Shown here one piece after another: positions 11,846 to 24,700 of a DNA stretch of 64,000 bases (position 1 is its first letter; every line of letters starts with the position of its first letter). The stretch lies in NCBI RefSeq assembly GCF_030848805.1, contig NC_092360.1:20377701-20441700 (forward strand), in the 5' to 3' direction. Origin of the DNA: Temnothorax longispinosus. Taxonomy: Eukaryota; Arthropoda; Insecta; Hymenoptera; Formicidae. A model generated the notes under the pieces. That model saw nothing but the letters and a program-made list of their open reading frames with translations, made no database searches and was not told where the DNA came from. The translations under genes and the position numbers were made by a program.

Positions 11846-14800
11846 TCAGAATCCTCTAATTTTTTCAATAGCTTCTTCTTCGTTGATAGGGGTCATTAAT
11901 TGATAGTGACTAAATTCCAATGAGAACGTCGCGTTGCCCGATGTGATGATTCTCAGCGCTGTTGAATATCCCAATAATTCTGATAACGGCGCGAGAGTTC
12001 GGATCACCTATGAAATTAAACGCAAATCTATCGTAATTCATCAAACGGTAAAATAGTTACAATTTATTAGAAATAAGAAAACATAATTTATTCACCTTAT
12101 TATTGCCACGCATATCAATTTGTTGTACTACCGCTCGTCTACGAGTAAGATCAGCATTGATTTTCGGTGAATATTCCTCTGGTGCAACGATTTCCAGTTG
12201 CATCATAGGCTCCAGCAACACGCTATTTCCTTCTTGGAGTAACTGTGCACATGTGAAACATACGCTATTTAAATACCGTATTGAACATTGAAATCGGTAT
12301 TTTACTGTTTTCTAATAAACAGCCAAAAATAATTTCTGTATTTATGGTAAATACGATATAATGAATTCGCAATAATCAGAATTGTAAATATCAAATATTA
12401 TTTTAAATAATATAATTTATTTAAGATGTATACATACCTACCTTTCGAATGCATTGCAAGGCAGCAGCAGAAACAATGGTATCCGAGGTACCGCGCGCTA
12501 CCTCCAGCCAGTGGAGTTTGACGCCAACATTAATCACCGGACAACTTAATTTCAGACCGTGTAACAATGCGGCGTTCACGCCGTTTTTAATCGCGCTCAT
12601 CACCCGCGGGTGAATACTGTCGATATTCGAAGCAGTTTCTGAAGACCTGTCCAGAAGCAGTTTCGTCTTGCCCTCGTAATTAGGTATTAAGGACATAGTG
12701 ATGGTAACTTTGTGCGTCGTTTGGCCCACCCTGTGCTCCACGGATAGCGTATCTTTGACGGCATCTTGAATCGTTTCCTTATAAGCGATTTGCAAGGGAC
12801 CTAGATCCACGTCGATCTTATATTCAGTCCTAATTCTTTGCTTAATGATATCTATGTGCAGCTCTCCCATCCCGCCGAGAACGATCTGTTCCGTCTCTAG
12901 ATCGTTCTTCACGTGCAAGCTAGGATCCTCCCTCTGCAGTTCCTGAAGAGCGGTCTCCAGGGCGGACTGCGCTGAGAGAGAGGGCGGTTCTATAGAACAG
13001 AAGAAAACGGGATCGAGCAATTTCACTCCGGATGCAAAGAAATTGTCCACGTAGTCCAGCCGGTTCGGATTCTCCTCCAGCATGGACTGTTTAGCACGGT
13101 TGGCTACAGATGCGCTCGCCGTCACCAAGTCGCCCGTGATAGTACTCTTCAGCCCACTTACAGCAGCGATATTGCCGTAACTGACTTCGGCCATTTCCTT
13201 ATAATCGTCGGCGCAAGCGACGTACAGGCGAGTACACTGCTCGCTTTGCTCGCGCGTCACATTGTACAGCTTCTGACCCTTCTTCATGTTACCGGAATAG
13301 ATTCTGAAAAATGTAATTGGTCCTCTCTGCTTATCGTGAACAATCTTGAAGACTCTGGCTGCCAGATTGTTTGCGAAATATCGATACGGATTCAGTTGAT
13401 CTAAATTTGTCGGCGACGGCAGATAGAGAATGACGCTGTCCATTAAAGGCTGCACTCCGATGTTCTTATAGGAACTTCCCAACGTTACGGGCACACCTTT
13501 CCTACCTATAGTGACTCTGCGTAAGGAATCGACCAACATTTGTGGCTGCACATTATCCAGAGACTCTTGCTCTATAATAATGTCTGCCAGTTTGTCGTCT
13601 AAGCTTGACAGCTTGTCGGTCAACAGTCGTCGCTTCTCACTGGCAACGTCCCATAGTCTTCCGTCGTCGCTTTCAGATATTTTTGCCTTTATTAAATTCA
13701 TACCTTGATGTTTCTTATCGAATGTTAACTTTTCCATGGTTATCACATCTACGATACCTTCTAAGACTCCTGCATTCAACACGGGGATCTGTATAGGTAA
13801 TGTTTCTACGTTTAATTTAGATTCGACAGACCGTAAACTCATATCAAAGTCAGCGTCCGCTCTGTCCATTTTGTTAACATAGATTATCCGGGGGATATTA
13901 TATCTGTCCGCTTGTCTGGAAACTGTTAGCGTCTGGGCCTCCACGCCGGCGGAACCGTCCAGGACCACAATCGCGCCGTCTAATATCTGCAAAGTCTGCT
14001 CGACTTCCATGGTAAAGTCGATATGACCAGGAGTATCTATTAAATTGAAGCGATAGTCCTTCCAATTGAACGTAACGGCAGCCGAGGTGATCGTTATCCC
14101 GCGCTGACGCTCCTGCTCCATATAATCGGTCACTGTGTTGCCGTGATGAACCTCGCCCATATTTCTGATGAGACCCGAATAGTATAACATCCTCTCAGTT
14201 GTGGTCGTTTTTCCTGAAGAAAAATACATTTAAGTACGGTGTCAGACTGGATCTTTGTACCTAATAATATTTTTGCGTGAATTTGTATACATTTTTCAGC
14301 TCAACAACTACACGCCGAGTAATGTCAGTCTCGAAACGCAGTCTCAAGTTGGAATAGTACAATCACATAAATTGATAATCAATTTAATAACAATGATGCT
14401 AATAAGCATCTCCTGGTGAAAAAATTACTTTTTTTTAATTTTTTAAGAATTTCTCATGTTTCAGATACTTTTAGTAATAATTGGATGAGAATTTTCAGAA
14501 TATTTCAGTATCTATATGTATGAAAATTTCTGATAAATTGCGTGGATTTTCTCATTTATTCAGATTTTTATGAAAATAGATTGGTAGGAAACATTTAAAA
14601 TATTTTATTATTATTTTGTCTGTTTTTCTAAAAAAACGTTTCAATTTTGTATTAAAAAATCTGAAAAATCCTGACATTCTGAGAAAATCTGAAAATTTTT
14701 ATAGAAATTCTGATTAATATGAAAAATTCTGAAACATTTTTCCATCAAGGTCTTTAGAACTGCAAAGGACTTATTGCTCAAACTTGGACCCCTCTACTAT

Positions 14801-15406
14801 CTGGTAGTGTACAAAAATATATTTCTGTATCTAAGAGGTAAAGAATCGCATCTCCATTATTATGAATTCAGAGAAAACAAGGTTTAAAGTTTTAAATGGG
14901 GATTATATATATTATTTTAGATATAAAATAAAAATAGCGCCTTGATTTATTATAAGATTTTAATAAAGTAATTTAACTGGCACGTTTAATGGTACAACTG
15001 CCAATAACATGCATTACCTTTAAAAATTAGGCATTATAAAAATTTTCAATACAACTTTTTCTAAACATTTTACTTTAGAAACTAGTAATAACAGATATAA
15101 GACGCTTTACACTATACAATACAATTTAAGATCCTGCTATATTGAAAAATGTATTAACTCCATTTTGACAAAAACTGGAGGTACGATTCTTTACCTCTAA
15201 AGTACAGATTTGTATCCAAAGATATCAATCAGTTGAATCAAACAGAAATACTAACCAGCGTCAATATGCGCCAGTATGCCGATGTTACGTATCCTTGGAA
15301 TTGCACACTCTTTACTTTTAGATGCCTCTGAGAGAGAGGCATTTTTATGCATATATCGTGTGCGCAATTTACACCATGATGTCTTTAAGATATTGTGCTT
15401 CAGCAT
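11846..15406 (-). CDS. GFM2: Mitochondrial ribosome-releasing factor 2 (EF-G2)
   Basis: EF-G-like GTPase that splits post-termination mitochondrial ribosomes together with recycling factor. Coding exons (descending): 15406-15256, 14213-12442, 12242-12096, 12007-11846; they join in frame to 743 residues, close to the human protein's length. The start at 15406 is the first ATG before a basic, Ser/Arg-rich leader of about 40 residues with few acidic residues, fitting a mitochondrial import signal. The P-loop AHIDAGKTTTTE spans the first intron, followed by QRGITI (switch I), DTPGHIDF (G3) and NKMD (G4). The C-terminal domains are complete, with GGMGELHIDI and, in the last exons, GYSTALRIITSGNATFSLE. 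It runs head-to-head with TAX1BP3 and convergent with kayak. No lesion seen. The RRF2 rather than EF-G1 call rests on likeness to GFM2 C-terminal sequence. Confidence 0.93.
14265..14425. repeat. Diverged half-copy of the 17.8 kb inverted-repeat element
   Basis: Within GFM2 intron 1. Reads like 17820-17960: both have a tttgtatac...ttttt...ca segment, then gaaacgcag/gaaacacag, then ttggaatagta and a caatttaat-like tail in the same order and spacing. Only one side is recognisable here. The rest of the intron (14430-15255) is AT-rich with repeated ctgaaaatttt-type words and no gene. Confidence 0.5.
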
Positions 15407-16348
15407 CCTCTCAACGTTTGCGAAAACTGGCAGTGTTTTCCAAACAGCCCTGTATCTTTCCACTGCCTGTTCCTATTTAGACAAAGTGGTATCACTCTTT
15501 CATCTTTTTCTTTTCTTTCAAACCATTTTATACACTTGTGTTTTACTTTTTGCTCTAATCAGGAAAAATTCTATATAAATTAAACATTATGATAAAATAT
15601 TTTAACGCTTTCTCGCTGCTAAGTATTAAACAACTAAATGTAATTCTTTTTTCATCCATTAAAAATATTCCTTTTTTTCGTTAAAAACACTTCATTAATT
15701 ATACATAAACAATTGCCGTTTTACATTTAAGAACTTGTTGTCAATCTTATGACCATTATTATGTAAAGGAAAAGTGCATGGTAGTTGCACCTAACCTAAA
15801 AGTGCTTACTATTTCATTTGGGAAAAAGACGCTTATATCATGCTAAATCGAACGTGGAACAAATGATGGATCTGTCAGATAATTAAAGAGACATCGTACT
15901 CTTTTCGTTTCGCAAGATACTTTTTATTCGACGAATAAACAAATTACACAAAAATCTGATATACTCGCGGCGAGGTAGACACTTCCTTCTCGATGAGTTT
16001 CGGAACGCACCGCGCAATCGCGCACGGCTGTTGAGTTTCGCTCCGCTCAGCGATCATCTGTTCGCGCTCCGATCCGGGATTGACAAGAGGTCTTCTTGCC
16101 GCTCCAACAGAGTTTACCTGATTCTGCCTGATTCATCAGCGGCGAATACCCGGGAGCCAAGTTTCTCGCTCGTTCAGATCGCACGTCGCACGTTCGTTTA
16201 CGCAGCGCACATCGCCGAGGAGCGCGCGGTAGAATTTGTTATTGGCCGTGTGCGATCGCGATCAGTCAGTCGCGCACGTGAGTCAGAGTCACCGAGGGAA
16301 TTTGTTAAAAAAGAAAAGAACGCGTGGCAGAGCCCGAGTCGCTTGATT
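15407..16348. promoter_or_regulatory. Shared head-to-head promoter region of GFM2 and TAX1BP3
   Basis: About 0.94 kb separates the two start codons, which face away from each other. The right half (15960-16340) is CpG-rich and the left half AT-rich. Leaders of both genes must start here unless distal exons exist. A bidirectional promoter is inferred from layout only. Confidence 0.45.
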
Positions 16349-17301
16349 ATGTGCGCGAAAATGGCCTTTCAGCATCAGCCGGGTACCGCGATGGAGTGCC
16401 TAAGCGTATGTATCTTTCGAATCTGTCGTGTACTTATTGTTGTCCACGATACACGCCCTTTACTTTACCGCTAGAACATACCGGGTTGCCCCTTTCATTT
16501 GTATCTCGCAATAGTACGTTTAGAATTTTTGCTCATATTTATACGGTATTAATAAATATTAATAAATATTATATTAGAAATTAAATAGTCGATATTAATA
16601 TGATGATAATAAATATTCACGGTAGTGAAGGGTGTGTCACAATAATAACAGAAATCTATGAATTAACAAACAAAACAAAAAATCTATAAGAACTCGGTCT
16701 ACGTTGTATTTTCTTGTTGCATGTTCTTTGAAATACTGTGCTTTAAGAAGAACGGAGCACTGCAGAAAAGATTACTGCAGAATTTATAACAAGTCCTTTT
16801 TACATTTGTATTTGTGCGTCATACTGCATTATGTATGTTATACATATATATATATATATATTTATTGATTTGCTATAGATACCAATTACATTACACAAAG
16901 AGACAGAGATCAATGAAAATGGCGAGGAGGTGATGAAATGCGGATTTAAAATCGGTGGTGGCATTGATCAGGATTTTACAAAAAGTCCACAGGGTTATAC
17001 AGACAACGTAAGATATCGTATTAGGCTTTAAAACATATCGTTCTTATACGTATAATCTATACAATTTTAATATAACATAAAAAAGTTCATAGACATGAAT
17101 CTCTTTTTCCAGGGGATATATGTAACGGAGGTACACGACGGATCGCCAGCGGCAAAAAGTGGTCTTAGGATGCATGACAAAATTTTACAATGTAATGGAT
17201 ATGACTTTACGATGGTGACTCACAAGAAGGCGGTTTCTTATATAAGAAAGCATCCAGTATTAAATCTTTTAGTAGCCCGTAAAGGTGTTACTAGTACTTA
17301 A
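16349..17301 (+). CDS. TAX1BP3: Tax1-binding protein 3 homologue (single PDZ)
   Basis: Small scaffold/inhibitor made of almost nothing but one PDZ domain; the vertebrate protein (TIP-1) binds C-terminal motifs of partners such as beta-catenin and Rho effectors. Exons: 16349 (or 16361)-16405, 16879-17007, 17113-17301, all with GT/AG borders. Starting at the first ATG gives 124 residues, the same length as human TAX1BP3; the second in-frame ATG at 16361 gives 120. Diagnostic pieces: GFKIGGGIDQDF (the unusual GLGF-type ligand loop of this family), GIYVTEVHDGSPAAKSGL and DKILQCNGYDFTMVTH. Neighbour GFM2 diverges from the same region. Intact. Confidence 0.93.
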
Positions 17302-17761
17302 AAATAATGCCAAAAGAGATTTTTATTGACAGATATTTATTTCATATTATACTCTGACGAGGTTTGCGTATCCGTTGTATTTTTCTGCCAAATATTACAG
17401 TAGGTATTAGCAACCTCTATTAATTAATACGTAGAAGTTAGTTCAGAATATATAAGACGACGTTAAATCATGTGACTGAAAAAGGTTTAGATTTCTCTGT
17501 TTACTTTAAAGCTGAGACAAACAGTTGTTACGCTAACTTGATACTATTAATATCTTTGTAAAGAAGTTTAAAAAGAGAAATGCCAAAGTACAATAATGTT
17601 GCATTAAGTTATATCTTCGAATATAATGATATTTTTTCTCCATTAAGAATCCTGCCAAGAATTTATATTACACGTATCTATCTTGATGCATTTCGCAGTC
17701 ATCAAATCTAAATATAATCAACAATGATAAGTGAAATTGGACCGATATGAATCTTACAATT
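17302..17761 (+). other. TAX1BP3 3' UTR and flank
   Basis: AT-rich, non-coding, directly after the TAX1BP3 stop. No gene seen. The right limit is set by the inverted-repeat element that starts near 17762. Confidence 0.4.
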
Positions 17762-18204
17762 AAATAGAGAAGATGCCATCTTTCGTCGAGCTGGAGCTTG
17801 GTAACTTAATTATAATATTTGTACGAATTTTGTATACTTTTTCCAACTTAGCAAACTGCGCGCCAATTATTTGTCGGTATTGAAACACAGGTTTTTATTG
17901 GAATAGTAAATCCACATATTTATATTAATAAATCGATTTAACATTTGATTGTTAGTAAGTACCTTTTAAATCACTGTAAAGAATTTATTGCGAAAAATAT
18001 TACTCTAGCCAGGGTTCGAACCTGGATTTTGTTCCAATCCACGACGATTGTCTTTACCAATTCGATCACTGAGGCATGTACAAATAATCGACAAATAATC
18101 GGCTAAGTTAGAAAACAGTATACAAAATTCACATATAGAAATATTATTATTAGACTACCAAGTTCTAGCTCGATCGAAGGTGACATCTTCTCTATTTAAT
18201 TGGA
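17762..18204. mobile_element. Inverted-repeat element with a tRNA-like centre
   Basis: About 440 bp. The left arm (aattaaatagagaagatg at about 17759, then ccatctttcgtcgagctgga) is inversely matched by the right arm (tagctcgatcgaaggtgaca, then tcttctctatttaatt) ending near 18204. Further matched inner segments include ttgtatacttttt with its reverse near 18115. The centre holds a tRNA-like T arm. A diverged half-copy lies in GFM2 intron 1, so this is a dispersed family. No coding frame. Confidence 0.65.
18004..18078 (-). other. tRNA-like remnant (decayed)
   Basis: Read on the - strand, CCAGGTTCGAACCCTGG forms a perfect 5 bp T stem with the TTCGAAC loop. Upstream, CAATC and GATTG can pair as an anticodon stem around a six-base loop (GTCGTG), one base short, and AATTGGTAAAGA resembles a D loop. 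The acceptor ends (GCCTCAG and CTAGAGT) pair poorly. It is therefore a pseudo-tRNA or the tRNA-derived head of a repeat, not a working tRNA gene. Confidence 0.4.
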
Positions 18205-18495
18205 AATATAATCACTTTATGACTTTAGTAAAAACATACGTAATAGGCATAATATCAATTTTTTATACACTTTATTTGATATACTCAAAGTTCAATTCCA
18301 GCGAAAGCAGAATTGATATTTGTGAGAAAAGATATTGGGAAATTTCAAGGCTTCCATTCACAAATATTCATATTATTCTGTATGAGTTATTTTCTTTAAA
18401 ATATGATATTTTTAAAAGTACAATTTACACATAATTGTCATTATTTTGATACACTTATATTTTCAAATTATTGTGATACATTAATCTATCTTTTT

Positions 18496-18663
18496 TAACC
18501 CTTATGTGAGTGACGAGGTACCAGGGTACCTTTTGCGTTTTAACAACATAAAAAAACTAAAATTCTTTTACGTTCTAGTCGCATTAAAGGGCTAAAACTT
18601 TGTGAGAACTCCTAAATCGAGTTTTTTACTCCCCGAGTACCCGGTTACTCACATAAGAGTTAA
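18496..18663. repeat. Short foldback with ttatgtgagt arms
   Basis: AACCCTTATGTGAGT at the left is mirrored by ACTCACATAAGAGTT at the right, with the gaggtacc / gagtaccc region also paired. About 165 bp, imperfect. Confidence 0.5.
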
Positions 18664-21600
18664 TATGCATATAATTTCAACATGCCTAAAATAAATTGGA
18701 GATGTAACAAATGAAAAAAAAAAAAAAAAAAAACATTCCAAACTATTTGCCTAATATTTACATTTTTATGTAACATCACATTATTGGATATATTACTAAT
18801 CTATCAATTAGAAACTAAATTTGTAAGGTGTTTCTACATATCTTACATTTAACATAGTGTTTATTAACAGATATTATGAATATAAAATCTCATGAAAAGA
18901 AATTGAGCTATATATTTTTATGGGTTTTTTATTTTAATTAAAAATGAGAGAAAGGTATAATTTATTATAATAATATATATTTATTATAATAATATAATTA
19001 TGTACACATTGTTTACATTTCCAAGTATTTCAGTTATTCAGGATCGTATTAGATATGGAAAATATATCGAGAAAAATTCCAAACAAAGACTTTTTGAATC
19101 ACAAATGAATATATCTATTTATATACATAGCCTGTTGTATTGCATTTTTAATATTTTTAAACAAATAGTCATATTGCAAAATGACGTAATTGCAAGAAAA
19201 GTACGTAAATAGAAATACGATTTTTGTACAATTTTTATACTTCGCCTCTTTGTTTTTATGCAAAGAGCGAATTTTTTATGTATTTAATAACATTTAATAA
19301 TTTTATATTTTATCTCTTCTTAAGAAGGATTGAAAAGTATAAGAGAGTTCCTGCATGACATATGTAAGGATATATAGCTCTGGGAATATATACTACATGT
19401 GTATATGTATATCCTAGTCTAGTAATGTCGAAATATTTCATACATATGTTACTCTATATACAATGGATGCATAAATGGTTGCGAGCATATATACTCCGAT
19501 TCCGTATGAATTATAGAAGTGTTATAAAAAAAACCAAAAAGAAATTGTTAGAACTATTCTGAGTGTTATTTTATTTATCCTAATCTGGGAAGATTCTCCA
19601 AGATGTATCACATTTATTTACGGCTTATAAATATTAAAATTTGAAAGCAGGTTTTTTATGCTCAATAATAATCCTTGAATATATCCGTTTGAATTTTATT
19701 GCCAACGTTTTATGTGATGACAATAGAAAAAAAAAACGATACTACTAGTTATGTCGATACATTACTGATTACATGACACTTCAAATCAGTGATATATATA
19801 TATACATAATTTTCCTATTACTTTGAGACAATTAATATAATCGTAATTTCTTAATTGCTACACTTCTGTTTCTAGTCGCAAAGAAGCAAATTGCATACTA
19901 TGGGATAGTAATTAATTCTACAAATTTCTCCTTTCTATTATTCAAACGATAAATGCATTAATATTTATACGCATTTTACTTCTTCACGTAATATAATAAT
20001 CTGTTACACATTTTCGGTATGCTAGTTATATAACTATATTTTAAAATAGCTAATTGTATCCTAGTGATGACTGATAAATGTAATATTTTTATCTAACTAT
20101 TAAACAAACATTGGCCGGCCATACAATTTCATTTCGCGATACTATCCTAGTAGAAACACGTTTGTTCTGTGTTCATTCTAAAAATCTGTACTTGAAAAAT
20201 AGTTGTTTCCTCATTTGAACTGTTTATTACAATCAGTAATCATCAAGACGAAATTTATTAAGATAGGAAGATGTTTCTATTCATTGATATAATTAATTGA
20301 TAAGTAGAGTTTATGTTCTCACAAATTATGTCTTGATGATTAATTTCTTATATGAAAGCTTTCTCTCGGCGTACAATATTCCATTGAAAGTATGAGCATT
20401 TTTAACGTTGTTTTATATTATGCACTGTAATTGACTATAATTATTTATATAATATTTATATAATATTTCGAGTATCCTGCATCTTAGAATTAATTAATCT
20501 TTATTAGTTTACATATCGTTAATTGTTGCCATTAGAAACTTTATAATGTTATATCTAAAATTGATGGACTCTTGTAGGTTACCAGAAAATTAACAACAAC
20601 ATATCCTGTTGCCAAAATATTCATTTAGTAAATAAATGATAAATTATATATATTCTACAATATATAGATATAGTTATATTGTTACATCTCAAAATTATTT
20701 TTCTTTCCCTTTCATTTATGGTAAGATTCGTCCCACTTGTACTGAAAATATTTTCCATAGTTCTCACATTTGTTTTGGCACACATAATAAATTATTATAT
20801 TAAATGTTCTTATTAATTTTTAGGTAGCTCGATTGAAACTATAGTTACCATAATGTTTAACTTAATTTAAATAAGACCAATAATAAATTTATATTTATTT
20901 ACATATTTTAAACTATATTAACATATTTTAAACTATATTTTTTTATTGATTCTCTAATTATAGAACTTGTGATTCTATAATTCTATAGTTATTAATCTTC
21001 CTGTATAGTGTGTTTTGTGGAAGTATGTCAGAAATGATCTAAATGTAGTATAATGTGTTGTATCATTCAGTAATGGTATGGAATGGAATGGAATGGAATG
21101 GATATGGAGTTTCACTAAAATATATAAAACTACTATATACTATAAAAATTAGTTTGTTTATGCATCTTCCTTTAAGATGAAATTTTAGTAAAATGTAATG
21201 TTTATGAGGGAAGATCGTTTGTTTTCCACGCACGCGCGCATTACCCGTGTTCTTTATGTAAATATATGTATATAAATTAATATTAAATCACAATTCACTT
21301 GCACAATTTGGATTACCGTTTACTTCGGGAAACTATAATGTGCTCTTGCAGTGAGGTATCTACTGCTTATATTGCAATATGATCTATAAAATGTACATGA
21401 CTTTATTCTGAGTATTAAATTTCATCTAACTTATCTTTATATGAAAAAATAAAGTTTAAATATTAGACAACATTATTATATATTGTATTATTGTTTAACA
21501 GCTATATATATATGTATATATGTATATGTATATAACATGATAACATTGGTTATGTAGTTGCCGAGATGAGTACTTTAGGCTTAAGATTTGGAGCATTATT

Positions 21601-21790
21601 TGGATTGTTGATGTGTAGATGCTCTCTATCGCGTCAACAAAATTAAAATATTAGACTAAAATATGAATTGTATTTTAGCCCCGTTAAAACATAAATGAGA
21701 TTTGTGTTTTCATAACACATATTGTTAAAATATTATGAACGAAATGAAATTTCATGTCTCCTGCAAGTCGTCGTTCATACTCATCGCTTT
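18664..21790. other. AT-rich stretch: likely retm 3' UTR and intergenic DNA
   Basis: Tail-to-tail interval after TAX1BP3 and before the retm stop (which reads right to left). It contains a poly-A run at 18714-18733, many TA microsatellites and a short (GGAAT)n array near 21076-21101. No exon-like frame seen. A long retm 3' UTR is likely but its end cannot be set. Confidence 0.4.
21073..21104. repeat. (GGAAT)n microsatellite
   Basis: Four to five adjacent atggaatgga units, the pentamer of the well-known GGAAT/ATTCC satellite type, in the presumed retm 3' UTR. Confidence 0.6.
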
Positions 21791-24700
21791 TCATCTGGAT
21801 AAAGATGAACTAGCCTCTGACCTTCCACTTGCTGACTGCAAGCTCATCATTGAACCTCTAAAGGAAGCCAATGAAAATATCATTATAAGATTATTCTACG
21901 TAAAATTGAAAAATATGCACTGTATGTACGTTACATAAATACCTGTAATGTGCAGATGGTAATGTTTCATAAAAGTACATAAGTTGAGCCTTATGAGAAC
22001 TAATAGATGGAAGAAATTCGGCTTGATCTTCTTGATTTTGCCATTGTAACACGTAAGTACCTGTATCCTGCATGATATGAGTCCCCTATAATGCAAAAAA
22101 AATTAATAATTTCGTGTGTAATTGTACACTATCCGCATGTATGAAATAACTACATATAACTATTCACAAAAATATCTGGACAAATTAAGCGAAAAAATAT
22201 GTATTTATTGCCATAAATATATTTGTTTGCAAATTCCTTAACACAGAGAAAACAATAAATTATAGTTTGAATCTCGTTTAGTACAATAGAATTAATCAAA
22301 TTATACTGGAAATATACTTTAATATATCTATTTTTGTGCCTCATTCATTCATACTTGTGACTGAGTATATGATATATATATCCAATGACTTCATCCGACA
22401 TCAATACATAAAATTATGTGAGTACGTACTTGGATGCTTTCACCATCGTGACAAATTATATTGTGTTCGACTTTAATATAATTATCTTTTAATTCTTTTG
22501 CAGCAACAATTTCATGATCACCGCCTATTGCAAGCTCTGGAAGTTCTGTAAAATAATCATTGTATATTATATTGCTACTCCAAATTGTAAAAAAATGTTA
22601 CGTACATTTCATGACAAATCTGTTTATAATATTAAAGTGTACCTGAGATAACACCGTTTCCACTGTTTCGAGATTTGTGAAGCACTGTAAATATGACATT
22701 GTGCCGCATTACATCGAAATCCCATGTCAGAACAGCACCCGGATCATCGGATTCTATGAACACATGATGAGTTTGACCACGGCTCAAGCTGATGGAGTGA
22801 TACAGACTGTGCTCGTGTTCACCAGAGGTACCCTCCAAATCCACTCTGTACAAGTTTTTCGGCACTACCCCACCTTCCATTACGTACGTCTGATATTTAT
22901 AATAAAAATAAAAACGTTTTCGATGTATACTTAATTATACTTATTTAGGTTGCTTATATAATCTTGAAAATATTTAAAGAAGATTTTACGAGAATTAATA
23001 GAGCTGATCAAATTTCAGATATTTAATGGATTGTGTGAATTGTTCCAAGTCTAAGTATGTAATTTAATACGTCATTTACGATAGATGTTTTTAAGCTTAA
23101 CTTGTGTAAAATACTCTGAAATTTAACTAGCGAGAGCACACAAAATTACTTCACTTTTTGTGCGCGCAGTGTTAATCTATATTTTTGAATTAGTGCTTGA
23201 ACTTGTGTGCGTTACATAAGTGTACATGATCTTGATTGTATCAAAACTATGTATTCATATTTCACAATACACATAAATAATGTTTCAACGTAGACTATCG
23301 ATAAAATTCCTGTATTTTATAAATGAATAAAAATTTATAACAGATGATTTGTATAAAATGGTTTTGCCTCAGATATGGATGATATATCACAGAGATAAAG
23401 ACATACGAACACGACACACAGACAATGCCTATGTATCTAGCAACTGCTGATGTTACACGTGACAATTTTCTTTGGTATTTCTAATATATATGTATGATAC
23501 ACAATGTGCATTTTTAATAACTATAAAAACGTCACATTTTTTCCACTAAAACCAGTTAGCGGCAGAAAAAACTTCTACAACATATTTAACATGAATTTTG
23601 TATCGTTTTCTTACACTGGTCGCAGTTGCGTCGAAAATGTAAAATCTCCGAGGTACCATATTATAGACTTCGCATATATTCATTTCCTAGTATTCAACAC
23701 GTGTACAAAAAATATATTACTCCAATGTAAATAAAAAAAATGACTCACTTTTTTTCCAAAAAAAAAAAAAAAGAAAATTTTTTAGGTCATAAAATATTCA
23801 ATAATCATCAATTATTAAAAAGTAGAAACGCATAAAAAAACACTTTGGCATTCATGATCGTCATAATATACATTATATTCATTCAAGAAAAAATGGATAA
23901 AATAAATTATTAATATATAAAAAAAATATATTATATGTAACCTATGTATTCTTATATAATATACTGATATAATTGTTGTGATATAATAATTGTGTATTAA
24001 ATATTCATGTTAATAAGTGTGATATTTATACAATATTTAATTGTTATTAATGTTACTAAATCTCACCTCTGAGGAACCACCAAGGAAATCAGGAATAAAT
24101 TCTTGATTAATGTATTCGCTAAGACCTCCAGATCCCTGTTCATGGTAGTCTGTACCACAATAAAAAATAAACTTCTTCCTAGTATTTTCATCTGCAATTT
24201 TAATACATAACACGATTAGAAAAGTGTTATTTTATACAATTAAAGTAATTGTTAAAATTCATACTGATAAAAGTGCTGATAAGTGTCCACAAAATAGGGA
24301 AACATCTAGGGGCACGCATGATTAGAACTCTTCCCATTGTTTCTGGATAATTTGCTTCAACTATTTCTATTATTCGCAATAATGCCTGAAGCAAATTAAG
24401 CAAATACGAATTATTAGACCTCGCGATATAATAAGTTATAACACTATATAGAGAAATTAATTATAAGTAATTTATTTCACTTAAGACGATCATACTTTTA
24501 TTCCTGGTCTCCATAGATGCCGCATATTTAAACCTTCTAAATCTATCAACAGTGTCCATTGGGAGACTGGATGATCCCAAACATTAGTAGCTTCTTCCAT
24601 CAAGTGCAGACCTTCTTCACAGATATGTAAAGCCTGTAAAAAAAAAGTAAAATATTAAATCATATCGAAAACTTTTCGATTTTAAAATATTTTAAAATAA

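Noticed and set aside
18004..18078. Working tRNA gene
   Set aside because: Acceptor and D stems do not pair, the anticodon loop is one base short, and it sits inside a repeat element.
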